DNA of 64,000 nucleotides, taken from Pseudomonas nitroreducens NBRC 12694 (GTDB taxonomy: Bacteria > Pseudomonadota > Gammaproteobacteria > Pseudomonadales > Pseudomonadaceae). This document shows, in pieces, positions 9,408 to 16,972 of this stretch. Location: the NCBI RefSeq assembly GCF_002091755.1, contig NZ_BDAI01000002.1:124001-188000 (forward strand), given 5' to 3'. Each line of letters opens with the position of its first letter. Positions within the stretch are counted from its first letter, which is position 1. The notes under the pieces were generated by a model. The model worked only from the letters and a program-made list of their open reading frames with translations. It made no database searches and was not told the DNA's origin. A program made the translations under genes and the position numbers.

Positions 9408-9521
9408 GTGAATTCGGATAGTTGCCTTGATAGTAAAGGTGAATGGCTGGATTTGCCTGCGTCAGGAGATGGAGTGCATGAATTCACCTCTTCATACTGA
9501 TCACCACAAGCGGAGGTGAAT
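9408..9521. repeat. Four GGTGAAT motifs between lrp-type gene and eamA
   Basis: GGTGAATTC at 9408-9416, GGTGAAT at 9438-9444, the inverted GAATTCACC at 9480-9488, and GGTGAAT at 9515-9521. The last copy contains the exporter's ribosome site. Repeated motifs in a divergent Lrp promoter region suggest cooperative binding. Confidence 0.5.
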
Positions 9522-9522
9522 C

Positions 9523-10416
9523 ATGAACGAGCGAATCAGGCGCGGCACCCTGGAAATGATCAGCGCCATGCTGATCTGCGGCACCATCGGCTGGCTGGTG
9601 GTGGTTTCCGGCCAGCCGGTGCTGGACGTGGTGTTCTGGCGCTGCGTATTCGGCGCCGCCACCCTGCTGGTGATCTGCGCCGCCATGGGCTTCCTGCGCC
9701 CTGGCATTCTCAGCCGCGCCACCTTCGGCCTGGCGCTGCTCAGCGGCGCGGCCATCGTTGGCAATTGGGTGCTGCTGTTCGGCTCCTACTCGCGGGCCTC
9801 CATCGCCATCGGCACGGCCGTGTACAACGTGCAGCCATTCCTGCTGGTGTTGCTCGGCGCGTTGTTCCTCGGCGAGAAGGTGACGGCGCAAAAACTCACC
9901 TGGCTGGGTATTTCCTTCCTCGGCATGCTGGCCATCGTCAGCGCGCACGGTGAAGCGGGGCAGGTGGGCAGCGACTACCTGGGCGGGGTCGCGCTGGCGC
10001 TCGGTGCGGCGGCGTTGTACGCCGTGGCGGCGCTGATCATCAAGCGCCTGACCGGCGTGCCGCCGCACCTGATCGCGCTGATCCAGGCGGTGACCGGCGT
10101 TCTCCTGCTCGCCCCCTGGGCCAACCTGACCTCGCTGCCCCAGGCGAGCACGGCCTGGGCCAGCCTGGCGACTCTGGGCATCGTGCACACCGGCATCATG
10201 TACGTGCTGCTCTACGGCGCGATCCAGAAACTGCCGACAGCCCTGACCGGGGCGCTGTCGTTCATCTATCCGATCGCAGCGATCTTCGTCGACTGGTTCG
10301 CCTTCGGACATCGCCTGACTCCGCTGCAATGGCTGGGCGTGATCGCCATCCTGCTGGCCGCCGCCGGCATGCAGCGCGGCTGGAGCCTGAACCTGCGGCG
10401 CCTGGCCTGGCGCTGA
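9523..10416 (+). CDS. EamA/DMT-superfamily membrane exporter
   Basis: This 297-residue protein has about ten hydrophobic helices and the two EamA repeats of the drug/metabolite transporter superfamily. The FLGEKVTAQKLTWLGISFLG stretch near residue 115-134 is typical of the end of the first repeat. The ATG follows GGAGGTG. Divergence from an Lrp/AsnC regulator suggests export of an amino acid or related metabolite, but the substrate cannot be read from sequence. Confidence 0.88.
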   Translation: MNERIRRGTLEMISAMLICGTIGWLVVVSGQPVLDVVFWRCVFGAATLLVICAAMGFLRPGILSRATFGLALLSGAAIVGNWVLLFGSYSRASIAIGTAVYNVQPFLLVLLGALFLGEKVTAQKLTWLGISFLGMLAIVSAHGEAGQVGSDYLGGVALALGAAALYAVAALIIKRLTGVPPHLIALIQAVTGVLLLAPWANLTSLPQASTAWASLATLGIVHTGIMYVLLYGAIQKLPTALTGALSFIYPIAAIFVDWFAFGHRLTPLQWLGVIAILLAAAGMQRGWSLNLRRLAWR

Positions 10417-10499
10417 AATCCGTGCTTGCCTGACAATGCCGGGGAACCTGTGCCGCTGCGCACCGGTCCTGTAGGCGGACTTCAAGCAAGGAACGGACT

Positions 10500-11642
10500 A
10501 TGACTGCGGCTGCCCTGACGGCAGATTCACCCAGCCTGAAAAGGCTTTCATCCCGATACATTCAACTGCTGGGCGTGGCCGCGTTGCTGGCGCTGGCCGG
10601 CTGCGGCAGCCGCGCGCCGAGCGTGCCGGAGCCGACCCCGGAGGAGGTGCGCGGCAAGCTGGTCAGGCTGATTCCCGCTGGCACTTCTGACCGCGAGGGC
10701 TGGGCGAAGGACATCCAGGTCGCCTTCACCACCCAGCGCATTCCGGCGACTACCGAGAACCTCTGCTCAGTGGTGGCGATCACCGAGCAGGAGTCCAACT
10801 TCAAGGCCGACCCGGCCGTGCCTGGGCTGGGCAAGATCGCTCGCGCCGAGATCGACCGGCGTGCGAGCAAGGTCCATGTGCCGGGTTTCCTCATCGATAC
10901 CGCGCTGGCGCTGAAATCGCCGAATGGCCGCACCTACAGCCAGCGCCTGGCGAGCGCGAAGACCGAGAGGGAACTGAGCGCGATCTTCGATGACTTCATC
11001 GGCGGCGTACCGCTGGGCCAGCAGTTGTTCGGCCGCTTCAACCCGGTGCATACCGGTGGGCCGATGCAGGTCAGCATCGCGTTCGCGCAGGCCCATGCCG
11101 AGAGCTACCCGTACCCGGTGGACGGCAGCATCCGCCGCGAGGTGTTCAGCCGCCGAGGCGGCATGTACTTCGGTACCGCCCACCTGCTGGGTTATCCGGT
11201 GAACTATCCGCGTCAGTTGTACCGTTTCGCCGACTTCAACGCCGGCTGGTATGCCAGCCGCAACGCGGCGTTCCAGCGCGTGGTCGCGGATCTCACCGGT
11301 ATCACCCTGGCACTGGACGGGGACGTGATCCTCTATGGCAGCTATGACGCCGGCAGCACCGAGAAGGCGGTGCGCACCCTGGGGCCGAAGCTGGGCATGA
11401 GCGAGCGGGAAATCCGCCGCGACCTGGAGTTGGGCGATAAGCCGGAGTTCACCCGGTCGGAGCTCTACACCAAGGTCTTCGCCCTGGCCGAACGCTCCGC
11501 TGGCAAGTCGATGCCGCGGGCGATGTTGCCGGGGATCACGCTGCACAGCCCGAAGATCACCCGCCAGCTCACCACCGCCTGGTTCGCCCAGCGCGTGGAC
11601 GAGCGCTACCAGCGCTGCCTGGGGCGTGCGCCGAAGGACTGA
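10500..11642 (+). CDS. DUF1615 family outer-membrane lipoprotein
   Basis: This 380-residue protein has a short hydrophobic signal and lipobox LALAGC, so it should be lipidated and exported. The mature part matches my recollection of the DUF1615 family: an early ITEQESNF motif, HTGGPMQVS near the middle and a GGMYFGTAHLLGYP motif. ITEQES is reminiscent of lytic-transglycosylase active sites, but no enzyme activity is claimed. It stands alone, and its stop is 1 bp from the end of the convergent periplasmic gene. Confidence 0.82.
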   Translation: MTAAALTADSPSLKRLSSRYIQLLGVAALLALAGCGSRAPSVPEPTPEEVRGKLVRLIPAGTSDREGWAKDIQVAFTTQRIPATTENLCSVVAITEQESNFKADPAVPGLGKIARAEIDRRASKVHVPGFLIDTALALKSPNGRTYSQRLASAKTERELSAIFDDFIGGVPLGQQLFGRFNPVHTGGPMQVSIAFAQAHAESYPYPVDGSIRREVFSRRGGMYFGTAHLLGYPVNYPRQLYRFADFNAGWYASRNAAFQRVVADLTGITLALDGDVILYGSYDAGSTEKAVRTLGPKLGMSEREIRRDLELGDKPEFTRSELYTKVFALAERSAGKSMPRAMLPGITLHSPKITRQLTTAWFAQRVDERYQRCLGRAPKD

Positions 11643-11643
11643 A

Positions 11644-11940
11644 TCAGTCGCCCTCAGCGGGTTGGCACATACCGTTGGCGCCTTTCGGCCCGGTGTAGGA
11701 CACCGTGGCGCTGCCATCCTCATTGAGGCTGATGGAGATGGTCACGCCTTCGCCCTTGGCCTCGAGGTACTGGTCGTTCTTCTGCTTGACCTTGGCTTCC
11801 TTGCCGTTGATGTACACCGGGCCGCCCTCGTCGGTGTGGACCTGGATGTCATTGGGGCAGTCGTAGTTGAGCATGGGGATGGCGGCAAAGGCGGGCTGCA
11901 CGACGATCAGCGACAGCGTAGAGATCAGTAGCGGTTTCAT
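11644..11940 (-). CDS. Small periplasmic hypothetical protein
   Basis: This 98-residue protein has a Sec signal peptide (MKPLLISTLSLIVVQPAFA) and a short mature domain of about 79 residues with two cysteines, one near each end, that could form a disulfide. I do not recognise the family. The ATG at 11938-11940 has AGGGAGA upstream; the open frame extends further but without a signal-peptide start. It is convergent with the DUF1615 gene. Confidence 0.75.
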   Translation of the reverse strand: MKPLLISTLSLIVVQPAFAAIPMLNYDCPNDIQVHTDEGGPVYINGKEAKVKQKNDQYLEAKGEGVTISISLNEDGSATVSYTGPKGANGMCQPAEGD

Positions 11941-12016
11941 GGCGTCTCCCTGAGAGCTGCGGACACGGCGCAAGGCCGCGCGGACAATCACAGCTTAGTG
12001 CAGACCTCGTGGCGCG

Positions 12017-12697
12017 CTAGAGCGGCAAGGGCCGCAGGCGTGCTGCCGGTTCCGGCTCGGTACCGCGCAGGACGAGGCGGGTGATGGTCGCGGCGGCCGC
12101 GTCGAAGTCATCGGCATCCGGCTGTGCCTTGCCGGTGATCATCGCGATCTGCCAGTCGAAATCGATGTAGGTGCGGGTGGCGGCGGAGATGTTCAGCAGC
12201 AGGTGCTGCGGGTCCACCGGGGCGAGCAGGCCACGGTCGATCCAGGCGGCGATGCACTCCAGGCTGCGACGCGATTCCGCCCGCAGGCGCTGCAACCATT
12301 CCGGCGGCAGGCGCGGAGCGCCGTGGAGCATTTCGCTGGCGAATACCTTGTACGCGTACGGCCACTGCCGGGCGATGTACAGGCGCGCGCGGATGTGCGC
12401 GGGCAGCGCCCAGGCCGGGTCGTCACACTCGCGCAGCAGGGCGGAGGCTTCCAGCACGGCATCCACCACGTTTTCCAGCAGGCGCAGGTAAAGATTCTCC
12501 TTGCTCTGGAAATAGTAATAAACGTTGGACTTGGGCAGGTCGGCGCGGCTGGCGATGTCCTGAGTCTTGGCGGCGGTGAACCCCTTCTCGGCGAATTCCT
12601 CGCCGGCGGCTAGCAGGATGCGCTGGCGATTGCGGTCACGGATGCTGAGGGCGGGGCGCTGACGGCGGCGCGTCGGGGTGGGCGCGGTCTGGGGCAT
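12017..12697 (-). CDS. TetR-family regulator, RutR-like C-terminal domain
   Basis: The protein has 226 residues from the ATG at 12695-12697; an in-frame TTG six codons upstream is less likely. The N-terminal TetR helix-turn-helix is clear (RQRILLAAGEEFAEKGF, TQDIASRADLPKSNVYYYF). The C-terminal part (ARLYIARQWPYAYKVFASEM, ISAATRTYIDFDWQI) resembles the YcdC/RutR type, whose members respond to pyrimidines or related ligands. No divergent target gene is adjacent, so its regulon is unknown. Confidence 0.87.
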   Translation of the reverse strand: MPQTAPTPTRRRQRPALSIRDRNRQRILLAAGEEFAEKGFTAAKTQDIASRADLPKSNVYYYFQSKENLYLRLLENVVDAVLEASALLRECDDPAWALPAHIRARLYIARQWPYAYKVFASEMLHGAPRLPPEWLQRLRAESRRSLECIAAWIDRGLLAPVDPQHLLLNISAATRTYIDFDWQIAMITGKAQPDADDFDAAAATITRLVLRGTEPEPAARLRPLPL

Positions 12698-12862
12698 GGG
12701 GAAACATCGGGGCAATCAAACGAGGGTTCAGAATATAACGCTCTATATAGCGCTTGCACACCCATGAGGTTGACTGGCGGATGGCCATTTATCCGCCATT
12801 AGATTGAACCTGCCGTGTGACGAATTTGTCAGAGCCAGTCTGAAACCTAGGAAGGGGCTGAG

Positions 12863-13354
12863 ATGCTGTTCGTAGTCATGCTGGGGGGACGCCATCCGCG
12901 CGCGCGGATCGAGGTTCACGATGTAGCCTTTGTCCTTGGCGACAACCTGAAATCCACCTACGCGCAATTGCGCGACGCCTGGTTCGGCAGCCCGGAAGGC
13001 CTGCACATCGATTCCTGGCTGGAGGTGGACGGCGTCGAGGCGTATCGCGTGGAGTTCAGCGATTCAATGCCGGCGCCAGGCGAGCAGCGGCTGTTCTTCG
13101 TCAACCTGGGCGGCTACGAGCTGGGCAGTTTCGGCGAGGCGCACCAGTACGTACTGGTGGCCGCACGCGATGCCGCCGACGCCAAGGTACGCGCCAAGCG
13201 CCGCATGCCGCGCAGCTGGGACAAGGCGCACACCGATGCCGTGATCGACGTCGACGATTGCATTGCCGTCGACCAGGTCGGCGGGCGTTATGTCCACCTG
13301 GTGGAAGGCGAGAGCCGCGGCATCGTGCAGCGCAGCGACTACATCGTGTTGTGA
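12863..13354 (+). CDS. DUF1543 domain protein
   Basis: This 163-residue soluble protein begins MLFVVMLGGRHPRARIEVHD, which I recognise as the DUF1543 family, conserved and uncharacterised in Gammaproteobacteria. Two related segments, at about 1-60 and 70-160, may be internal repeats of a small alpha/beta fold. AGGAAGGGG precedes the ATG. It stands alone, 82 bp before the ArsC-like gene. Confidence 0.8.
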   Translation: MLFVVMLGGRHPRARIEVHDVAFVLGDNLKSTYAQLRDAWFGSPEGLHIDSWLEVDGVEAYRVEFSDSMPAPGEQRLFFVNLGGYELGSFGEAHQYVLVAARDAADAKVRAKRRMPRSWDKAHTDAVIDVDDCIAVDQVGGRYVHLVEGESRGIVQRSDYIVL

Positions 13355-13436
13355 GCCTTCATGGCGCTGACACGGCCTTGTCATAAAACCTGACGTATAA
13401 GGGGGCGCAAAGCCGATCCCCCGTGCCGAGGTAAAG

Positions 13437-13850
13437 ATGACCGAGAAACGCCGAGTCCTGTTCGTCTGCGTCGCCAACGACGCCCGCTCGCCGATGGCGG
13501 AAGCGCTGCTGCGGCACACCGATGGCGAACACTTCGAAGCCTTCAGCGCGGGCATCCACCCGACCGCCGTCGATCCCCGTGCGCGCAGCGTCCTGGAACA
13601 CGCAGGGATTTCCACCGAAGGCCTACGCAGCAAGTCCATCGATGAATTCCGCGGCCAGCATTTCGATTACCTGATCGACTTGTGCGACAAGTCCAGCGAC
13701 GAGGGCGACGAACTGCCGACTTCCAGCCAGGTGATCGTGTGGAATTTCGTCGACCCGGCCCACAGCGAACAGCACGACCCGTTCCGCCACACCCTGCAGG
13801 AAATCAGCGATCGCTTGAAACTCTTCGAAATGGTGAAGAACCGCGACTGA
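13437..13850 (+). CDS. Low-molecular-weight phosphatase / ArsC-like protein
   Basis: This 137-residue protein has the LMW tyrosine-phosphatase P-loop CX5R(S) as CVANDARS (C11, R17) near the N-terminus and a VDPA general-acid motif near residue 105. It would usually be called thioredoxin-coupled arsenate reductase. That class needs two further cysteines near 82 and 89. Here C83 is present, but the second position falls in DKSSDEGDELP with no Cys. Either it is not an arsenate reductase or it uses another reductant. It ends in a clear terminator. Confidence 0.75.
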   Translation: MTEKRRVLFVCVANDARSPMAEALLRHTDGEHFEAFSAGIHPTAVDPRARSVLEHAGISTEGLRSKSIDEFRGQHFDYLIDLCDKSSDEGDELPTSSQVIVWNFVDPAHSEQHDPFRHTLQEISDRLKLFEMVKNRD

Positions 13851-13866
13851 AGTTTCTGGCGATGAC

Positions 13867-13903
13867 AAAGCAAAAAGCCCGCACGGATGCGGGCTTTTTG
13901 CTT
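13867..13903 (+). terminator. Intrinsic terminator after the ArsC-like gene
   Basis: AAAAAGCCCGCA and TGCGGGCTTTTT flank a short loop, with a T-run on the plus strand. It begins 16 bp after the stop codon; the flanking A-run would let it act on both strands. Confidence 0.9.
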
Positions 13904-14190
13904 CGCAGGCCACAGGATTCGCCGTTGCCTGGGGAGGATTGGCGGCGGATGTCCGTGTAGATGGGGCGCTGGTCCTTCAGCGCCAGGGCATTCTGGCGGT
14001 CCGGCATGACAGCGCGGTGACTGTCCCGTGAACAGGTGATGGCAACGCGCCTGCGCCTTTATCACTCGCCGGCATGAGCACTATCGATCCCGACAAGTGG
14101 TCAGGCGAGGAGCGCATCGATAGAGTCATTGTCAAAGTCCTGTCCGCGGCGCTGCGTTCCGGTGCCTGCGCGACCCGAATCGGAGTGCCT

Positions 14191-15186
14191 ATGAAGTCCC
14201 TGTCAGAAACTGCCTTTTCCATGCTCGACCTGGTCCCTGTGCGCGACCAGGGCACCGCTGCCGAGGCATTGAACAACGCCGTCGCGGTGGCCCGGCACGT
14301 CGAACGCCTGGGCTTTACCCGCTACTGGCTGGCGGAGCACCACAACATGGACGGCATCGCCAGCTCGGCCACGGCCGTGCTGATCGGCCACATCGCCGGC
14401 AAGACCGAGCGCATCCGCGTCGGCTCCGGCGGCGTGATGCTGCCCAACCATCCGCCGCTGGTGGTGGCGGAGAACTTCGGCACCCTGGAGACGCTGTACC
14501 CGGGCCGCATCGACCTCGGCCTCGGCCGCGCACCGGGCGCCGACCAGGCAACCATGCGCGCGCTGCGTCGTGACCGCCTGGGTGACGGTGCCGATTTCCC
14601 CGAACAGGTCGCCGAGCTGGAAATGCTCCTCGGTCCGCGTCGCTCGCAACAGTCGCTGCTGGCGATTCCGGGGGAGGGCACCAACGTGCCGATCTGGCTG
14701 CTGGGTTCCAGTCTGTTCAGTGCCCACCTGGCAGCGCAAAAGGGTTTGCCCTACGCCTTCGCCTCGCACTTCGCACCACGCTACCTGCACGACGCGCTGC
14801 GCATCTACCGCGAGAACTTCCAGCCTTCGGCGGTGCTCGACAAGCCGTACGCCATGATCGGCGTACCGCTGGTGACGGCCCCGACCGACGAGGAAGCCGA
14901 ATACCTGGCGACCACTGCCTTCCAGCGCGTGCTGGCACTGATCCGTGGCGACAGCCTGAAGCAGAAGCCGCCAGTGCCGAGCATGGCCGGGCTGTGGCTA
15001 CCTCATGAGCAGGATGCTGTCGGCAACTTCTTTGGTCTGGCGGTGATCGGTGGTCCGGAGAAGGTGCGCAGCCGCCTGGAAATCCTGCTGGAGCAGACGG
15101 GCGTGGACGAGATCATCTTCACCAGCGACATCTACGATCACGAGCTGCGCCTGCGTTCGCTGGAGATCGTTGCCGGCCTGCGCTGA
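14191..15186 (+). CDS. Luciferase-like (LLM class) flavin oxidoreductase
   Basis: This 331-residue TIM-barrel protein is of the bacterial luciferase-like superfamily, in the group often named YhbW/MsnO8-like. Motifs include FTRYWLAEHHNMDGIASSA (about 45-62) and YPGRIDLGLGRAPG (about 110-123), which place it among FMN/F420-type monooxygenase folds. The substrate is unknown. I chose the ATG at 14191, preceded by GGAG; the frame is open further upstream but without family similarity. No flavin reductase gene is adjacent. Confidence 0.85.
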   Translation: MKSLSETAFSMLDLVPVRDQGTAAEALNNAVAVARHVERLGFTRYWLAEHHNMDGIASSATAVLIGHIAGKTERIRVGSGGVMLPNHPPLVVAENFGTLETLYPGRIDLGLGRAPGADQATMRALRRDRLGDGADFPEQVAELEMLLGPRRSQQSLLAIPGEGTNVPIWLLGSSLFSAHLAAQKGLPYAFASHFAPRYLHDALRIYRENFQPSAVLDKPYAMIGVPLVTAPTDEEAEYLATTAFQRVLALIRGDSLKQKPPVPSMAGLWLPHEQDAVGNFFGLAVIGGPEKVRSRLEILLEQTGVDEIIFTSDIYDHELRLRSLEIVAGLR

Positions 15187-15245
15187 AGTCTCCATCGCGC
15201 GGACCGCTCCTACAGGTGCATGCCAGATTGTGGCAGGCGGCGTAA

Positions 15246-15328
15246 GAGCGGACTCCGCCCGCGATGGCTTCGCCGAGATCCCTTGTCGACCGGTGCGGTG
15301 GAAAACCGATCGCGGACGGAGTCCGCTC
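15246..15328. repeat. REP doublet (REPIN-like)
   Basis: GAGCGGACTCCGCCCGCGAT at 15246-15265 is matched, with one mismatch, by its inverted copy at 15309-15328. This is the arrangement of paired REP sequences mobilised by RAYT transposases in Pseudomonas. It fills the gap between two convergent genes. Confidence 0.75.
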
Positions 15329-15362
15329 CTACAAGTCCGTTCTTACAGGAAGGATGTGGGAT

Positions 15363-15731
15363 TCATGCTTCGCCGTCGTCCTTCTTCTTCAGCAGGTCGG
15401 CCAGCCCGGCGAGTCCCTTGTGGGTGACCTTCGGCCCCTTGTTCCCGGCGTCGTTGCCGTTCTGGTAATGCAGGTCCACCTGCCGCTGGTGCTCGTTGTC
15501 GTGGCAATAGAGGCACAGCAGCTCCCAGTTGGAGCCGTCTTCGGGATTGTTGTCGTGGTTGTGGTCGCGGTGGTGGACGGTCAGTTCGCGCAGGCGCACG
15601 CCGCTGAACTCGCGGCCGCAGCGACCGCAGATCCAGGGGTACATCTTCAGGGCCTTTTCGCGGTAGCTGGTTTCGCGGCGGCGTTGGGCTTCGGCGAGGA
15701 CGGCGTCGACTTTGCTGGTGGGCTGGTTCAT
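15363..15731 (-). CDS. yajD: HNH nuclease, YajD family
   Basis: This 122-residue protein has an HNH fold. CGRCG (near 35) and CLYCH (near 74) form the structural zinc site, and LTVHHRDHNHDNN carries the catalytic histidines. Family members are stand-alone HNH proteins with no clear role. I chose the ATG at 15729-15731; the upstream extension in the same frame does not resemble the family. The C-terminus is lysine/aspartate rich. Confidence 0.88.
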   Translation of the reverse strand: MNQPTSKVDAVLAEAQRRRETSYREKALKMYPWICGRCGREFSGVRLRELTVHHRDHNHDNNPEDGSNWELLCLYCHDNEHQRQVDLHYQNGNDAGNKGPKVTHKGLAGLADLLKKKDDGEA

Positions 15732-15789
15732 GGCTCGTTGAGGCAGAAAGGAAACGGACCTCCAGCATAGGTCCGCGCCCGCGTGCTGG

Positions 15790-16239
15790 CTACGGCCTGG
15801 GTGTATCCGGGCGCGACCAGATCCACAGATTGCCAACCGCCATACCGAGGATCACGGCGTACAGCCAGAGGCCGTGGGGCAGGGTGATCAGCATGATCGC
15901 CAGGGCGGCGAGCATTGCCAGGCTGGCGCTGATCTTGGCGCGGCGGGCGACGGCGCGCCCATTGCGCCAGTTGTGCAGGATGGGGCCGAACAGCCGGTGG
16001 TTCTCCAGCCAGGCCGAGAGACGCGGCGAACTCTTCGACGCTGCCCAGGCGGCGAGCAGGACGAACTCGGTGGTCGGCAACCCTGGCACCACCAACCCCA
16101 CCATGCCCACGCCCAGGCTGGTATAGGCGAGCAGCGCGAAGGCGATCCGTGCCAGGCGCGAGCGTGCCGGGCCGAACGGCGTGGCGCGCGCTCCTGCTAC
16201 GGGCGCGCGCTCGATGGCCTCAGACGGCGGCAGGTGCAC
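15790..16239 (-). CDS. YbaN-family (DUF454) inner-membrane protein
   Basis: The conserved part (about the last 125 residues) has the DUF454 pattern: a first helix (LARIAFALLAYTSLGVGMVG), the PGLPTTEF motif, a SSPRLSAWLENHRLFGPIL loop and two more helices. The start is uncertain. GTG at 16237-16239 gives 149 residues, and an ATG at 16306-16308 gives 172. Either way the N-terminus overlaps the end of the haem oxygenase gene in another frame, suggesting coupling to it. The function is unknown. Confidence 0.72.
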   Translation of the reverse strand: MHLPPSEAIERAPVAGARATPFGPARSRLARIAFALLAYTSLGVGMVGLVVPGLPTTEFVLLAAWAASKSSPRLSAWLENHRLFGPILHNWRNGRAVARRAKISASLAMLAALAIMLITLPHGLWLYAVILGMAVGNLWIWSRPDTPRP

Positions 16240-16819
16240 TGTCGTAGCTGTGTTGCAGCAGATGGGCGAAGCGCTCGAAGGCGGCAATGGCACCGGCTTC
16301 GGCTTCACGCTCTTCGGCTTCGCTGAGCTTCAGGGCGTCGAGGGTGCGGGTGAAGCGTTTCCAGCCTTCGGCGCGACCACCCTCGGGCTCGCCCAGGTGG
16401 CGCGCGCCGGTGTTTTCGTCCAGGCCCATCGCGGCGACGCGCTTGATCAGGAACGCAGCGCCCAGCTTGGAACCCTCGGAGACGAACAGCCAGCCCAGCG
16501 CGTGGGCCAGGCTCGGCTTGTCGACGGCGCCGGCAACCGGAGCGGGGACTTCGGTGTCCAGGTCGGCCAGGTCCAGGCGGGCCTGATCGGCGCGGCAGCG
16601 CTGCGGCAGGTCGGAGAATATCTTGCCCAGCTCGGCGTCCTGGTACAGGGCCTGCAGCTCGGACTGGAACAGGTACTGGGCGACCACGAAGCGGGCGAAG
16701 CGCTCACGGCTGGAGAAGGGCTCGCGGGCCTTCACGGCGTGGTCGAGGCGCTCGTGGGGAGCGTGGGTCAGCGCGTTCAGGCGCTGCGAGCGCAGGGCAG
16801 GGAGTTCCACGGTGGTCAT
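16220..16819 (-). CDS. hemO: Haem oxygenase, PigA/HemO type
   Basis: This 199-residue cytoplasmic enzyme opens haem to biliverdin, CO and Fe2+. It closely resembles P. aeruginosa PigA: LNALTHAPHERLD contains the proximal haem ligand H22 (PigA H26), and LGWLFVSEGSKLGAAF forms the distal region. N15, K30 and F112 align with PigA N19, K34 and F117, residues tied to delta rather than alpha cleavage. I chose ATG 16817-16819, with AAGGA upstream, over an in-frame TTG two codons earlier. It lies downstream of the haem receptor, a standard iron-acquisition pairing. Confidence 0.92.
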   Translation of the reverse strand: MTTVELPALRSQRLNALTHAPHERLDHAVKAREPFSSRERFARFVVAQYLFQSELQALYQDAELGKIFSDLPQRCRADQARLDLADLDTEVPAPVAGAVDKPSLAHALGWLFVSEGSKLGAAFLIKRVAAMGLDENTGARHLGEPEGGRAEGWKRFTRTLDALKLSEAEEREAEAGAIAAFERFAHLLQHSYDSAPAAV

Positions 16820-16932
16820 GTCCAATTCCTTGAAATTACAGGGCTTTGTAGACGAGACGAATCAGCGTTTGGAAAGCGTAAAGATTGTCGCGCGTTCAAT
16901 GGGTGATGCCGGAGCGAGACAGGTTCGCGAGC

Positions 16933-16963
16933 TGGCACGGGGTTCATCAGGAATCCCGTGCCA
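16933..16963. repeat. Inverted repeat between haem receptor and hemO
   Basis: TGGCACGGG at 16933-16941 pairs perfectly with CCCGTGCCA at 16955-16963, 10 bp after the receptor stop. There is no T-run. It may stabilise the receptor mRNA end or attenuate read-through into hemO. Confidence 0.5.
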
Positions 16964-16972
16964 ATCAGTGCA

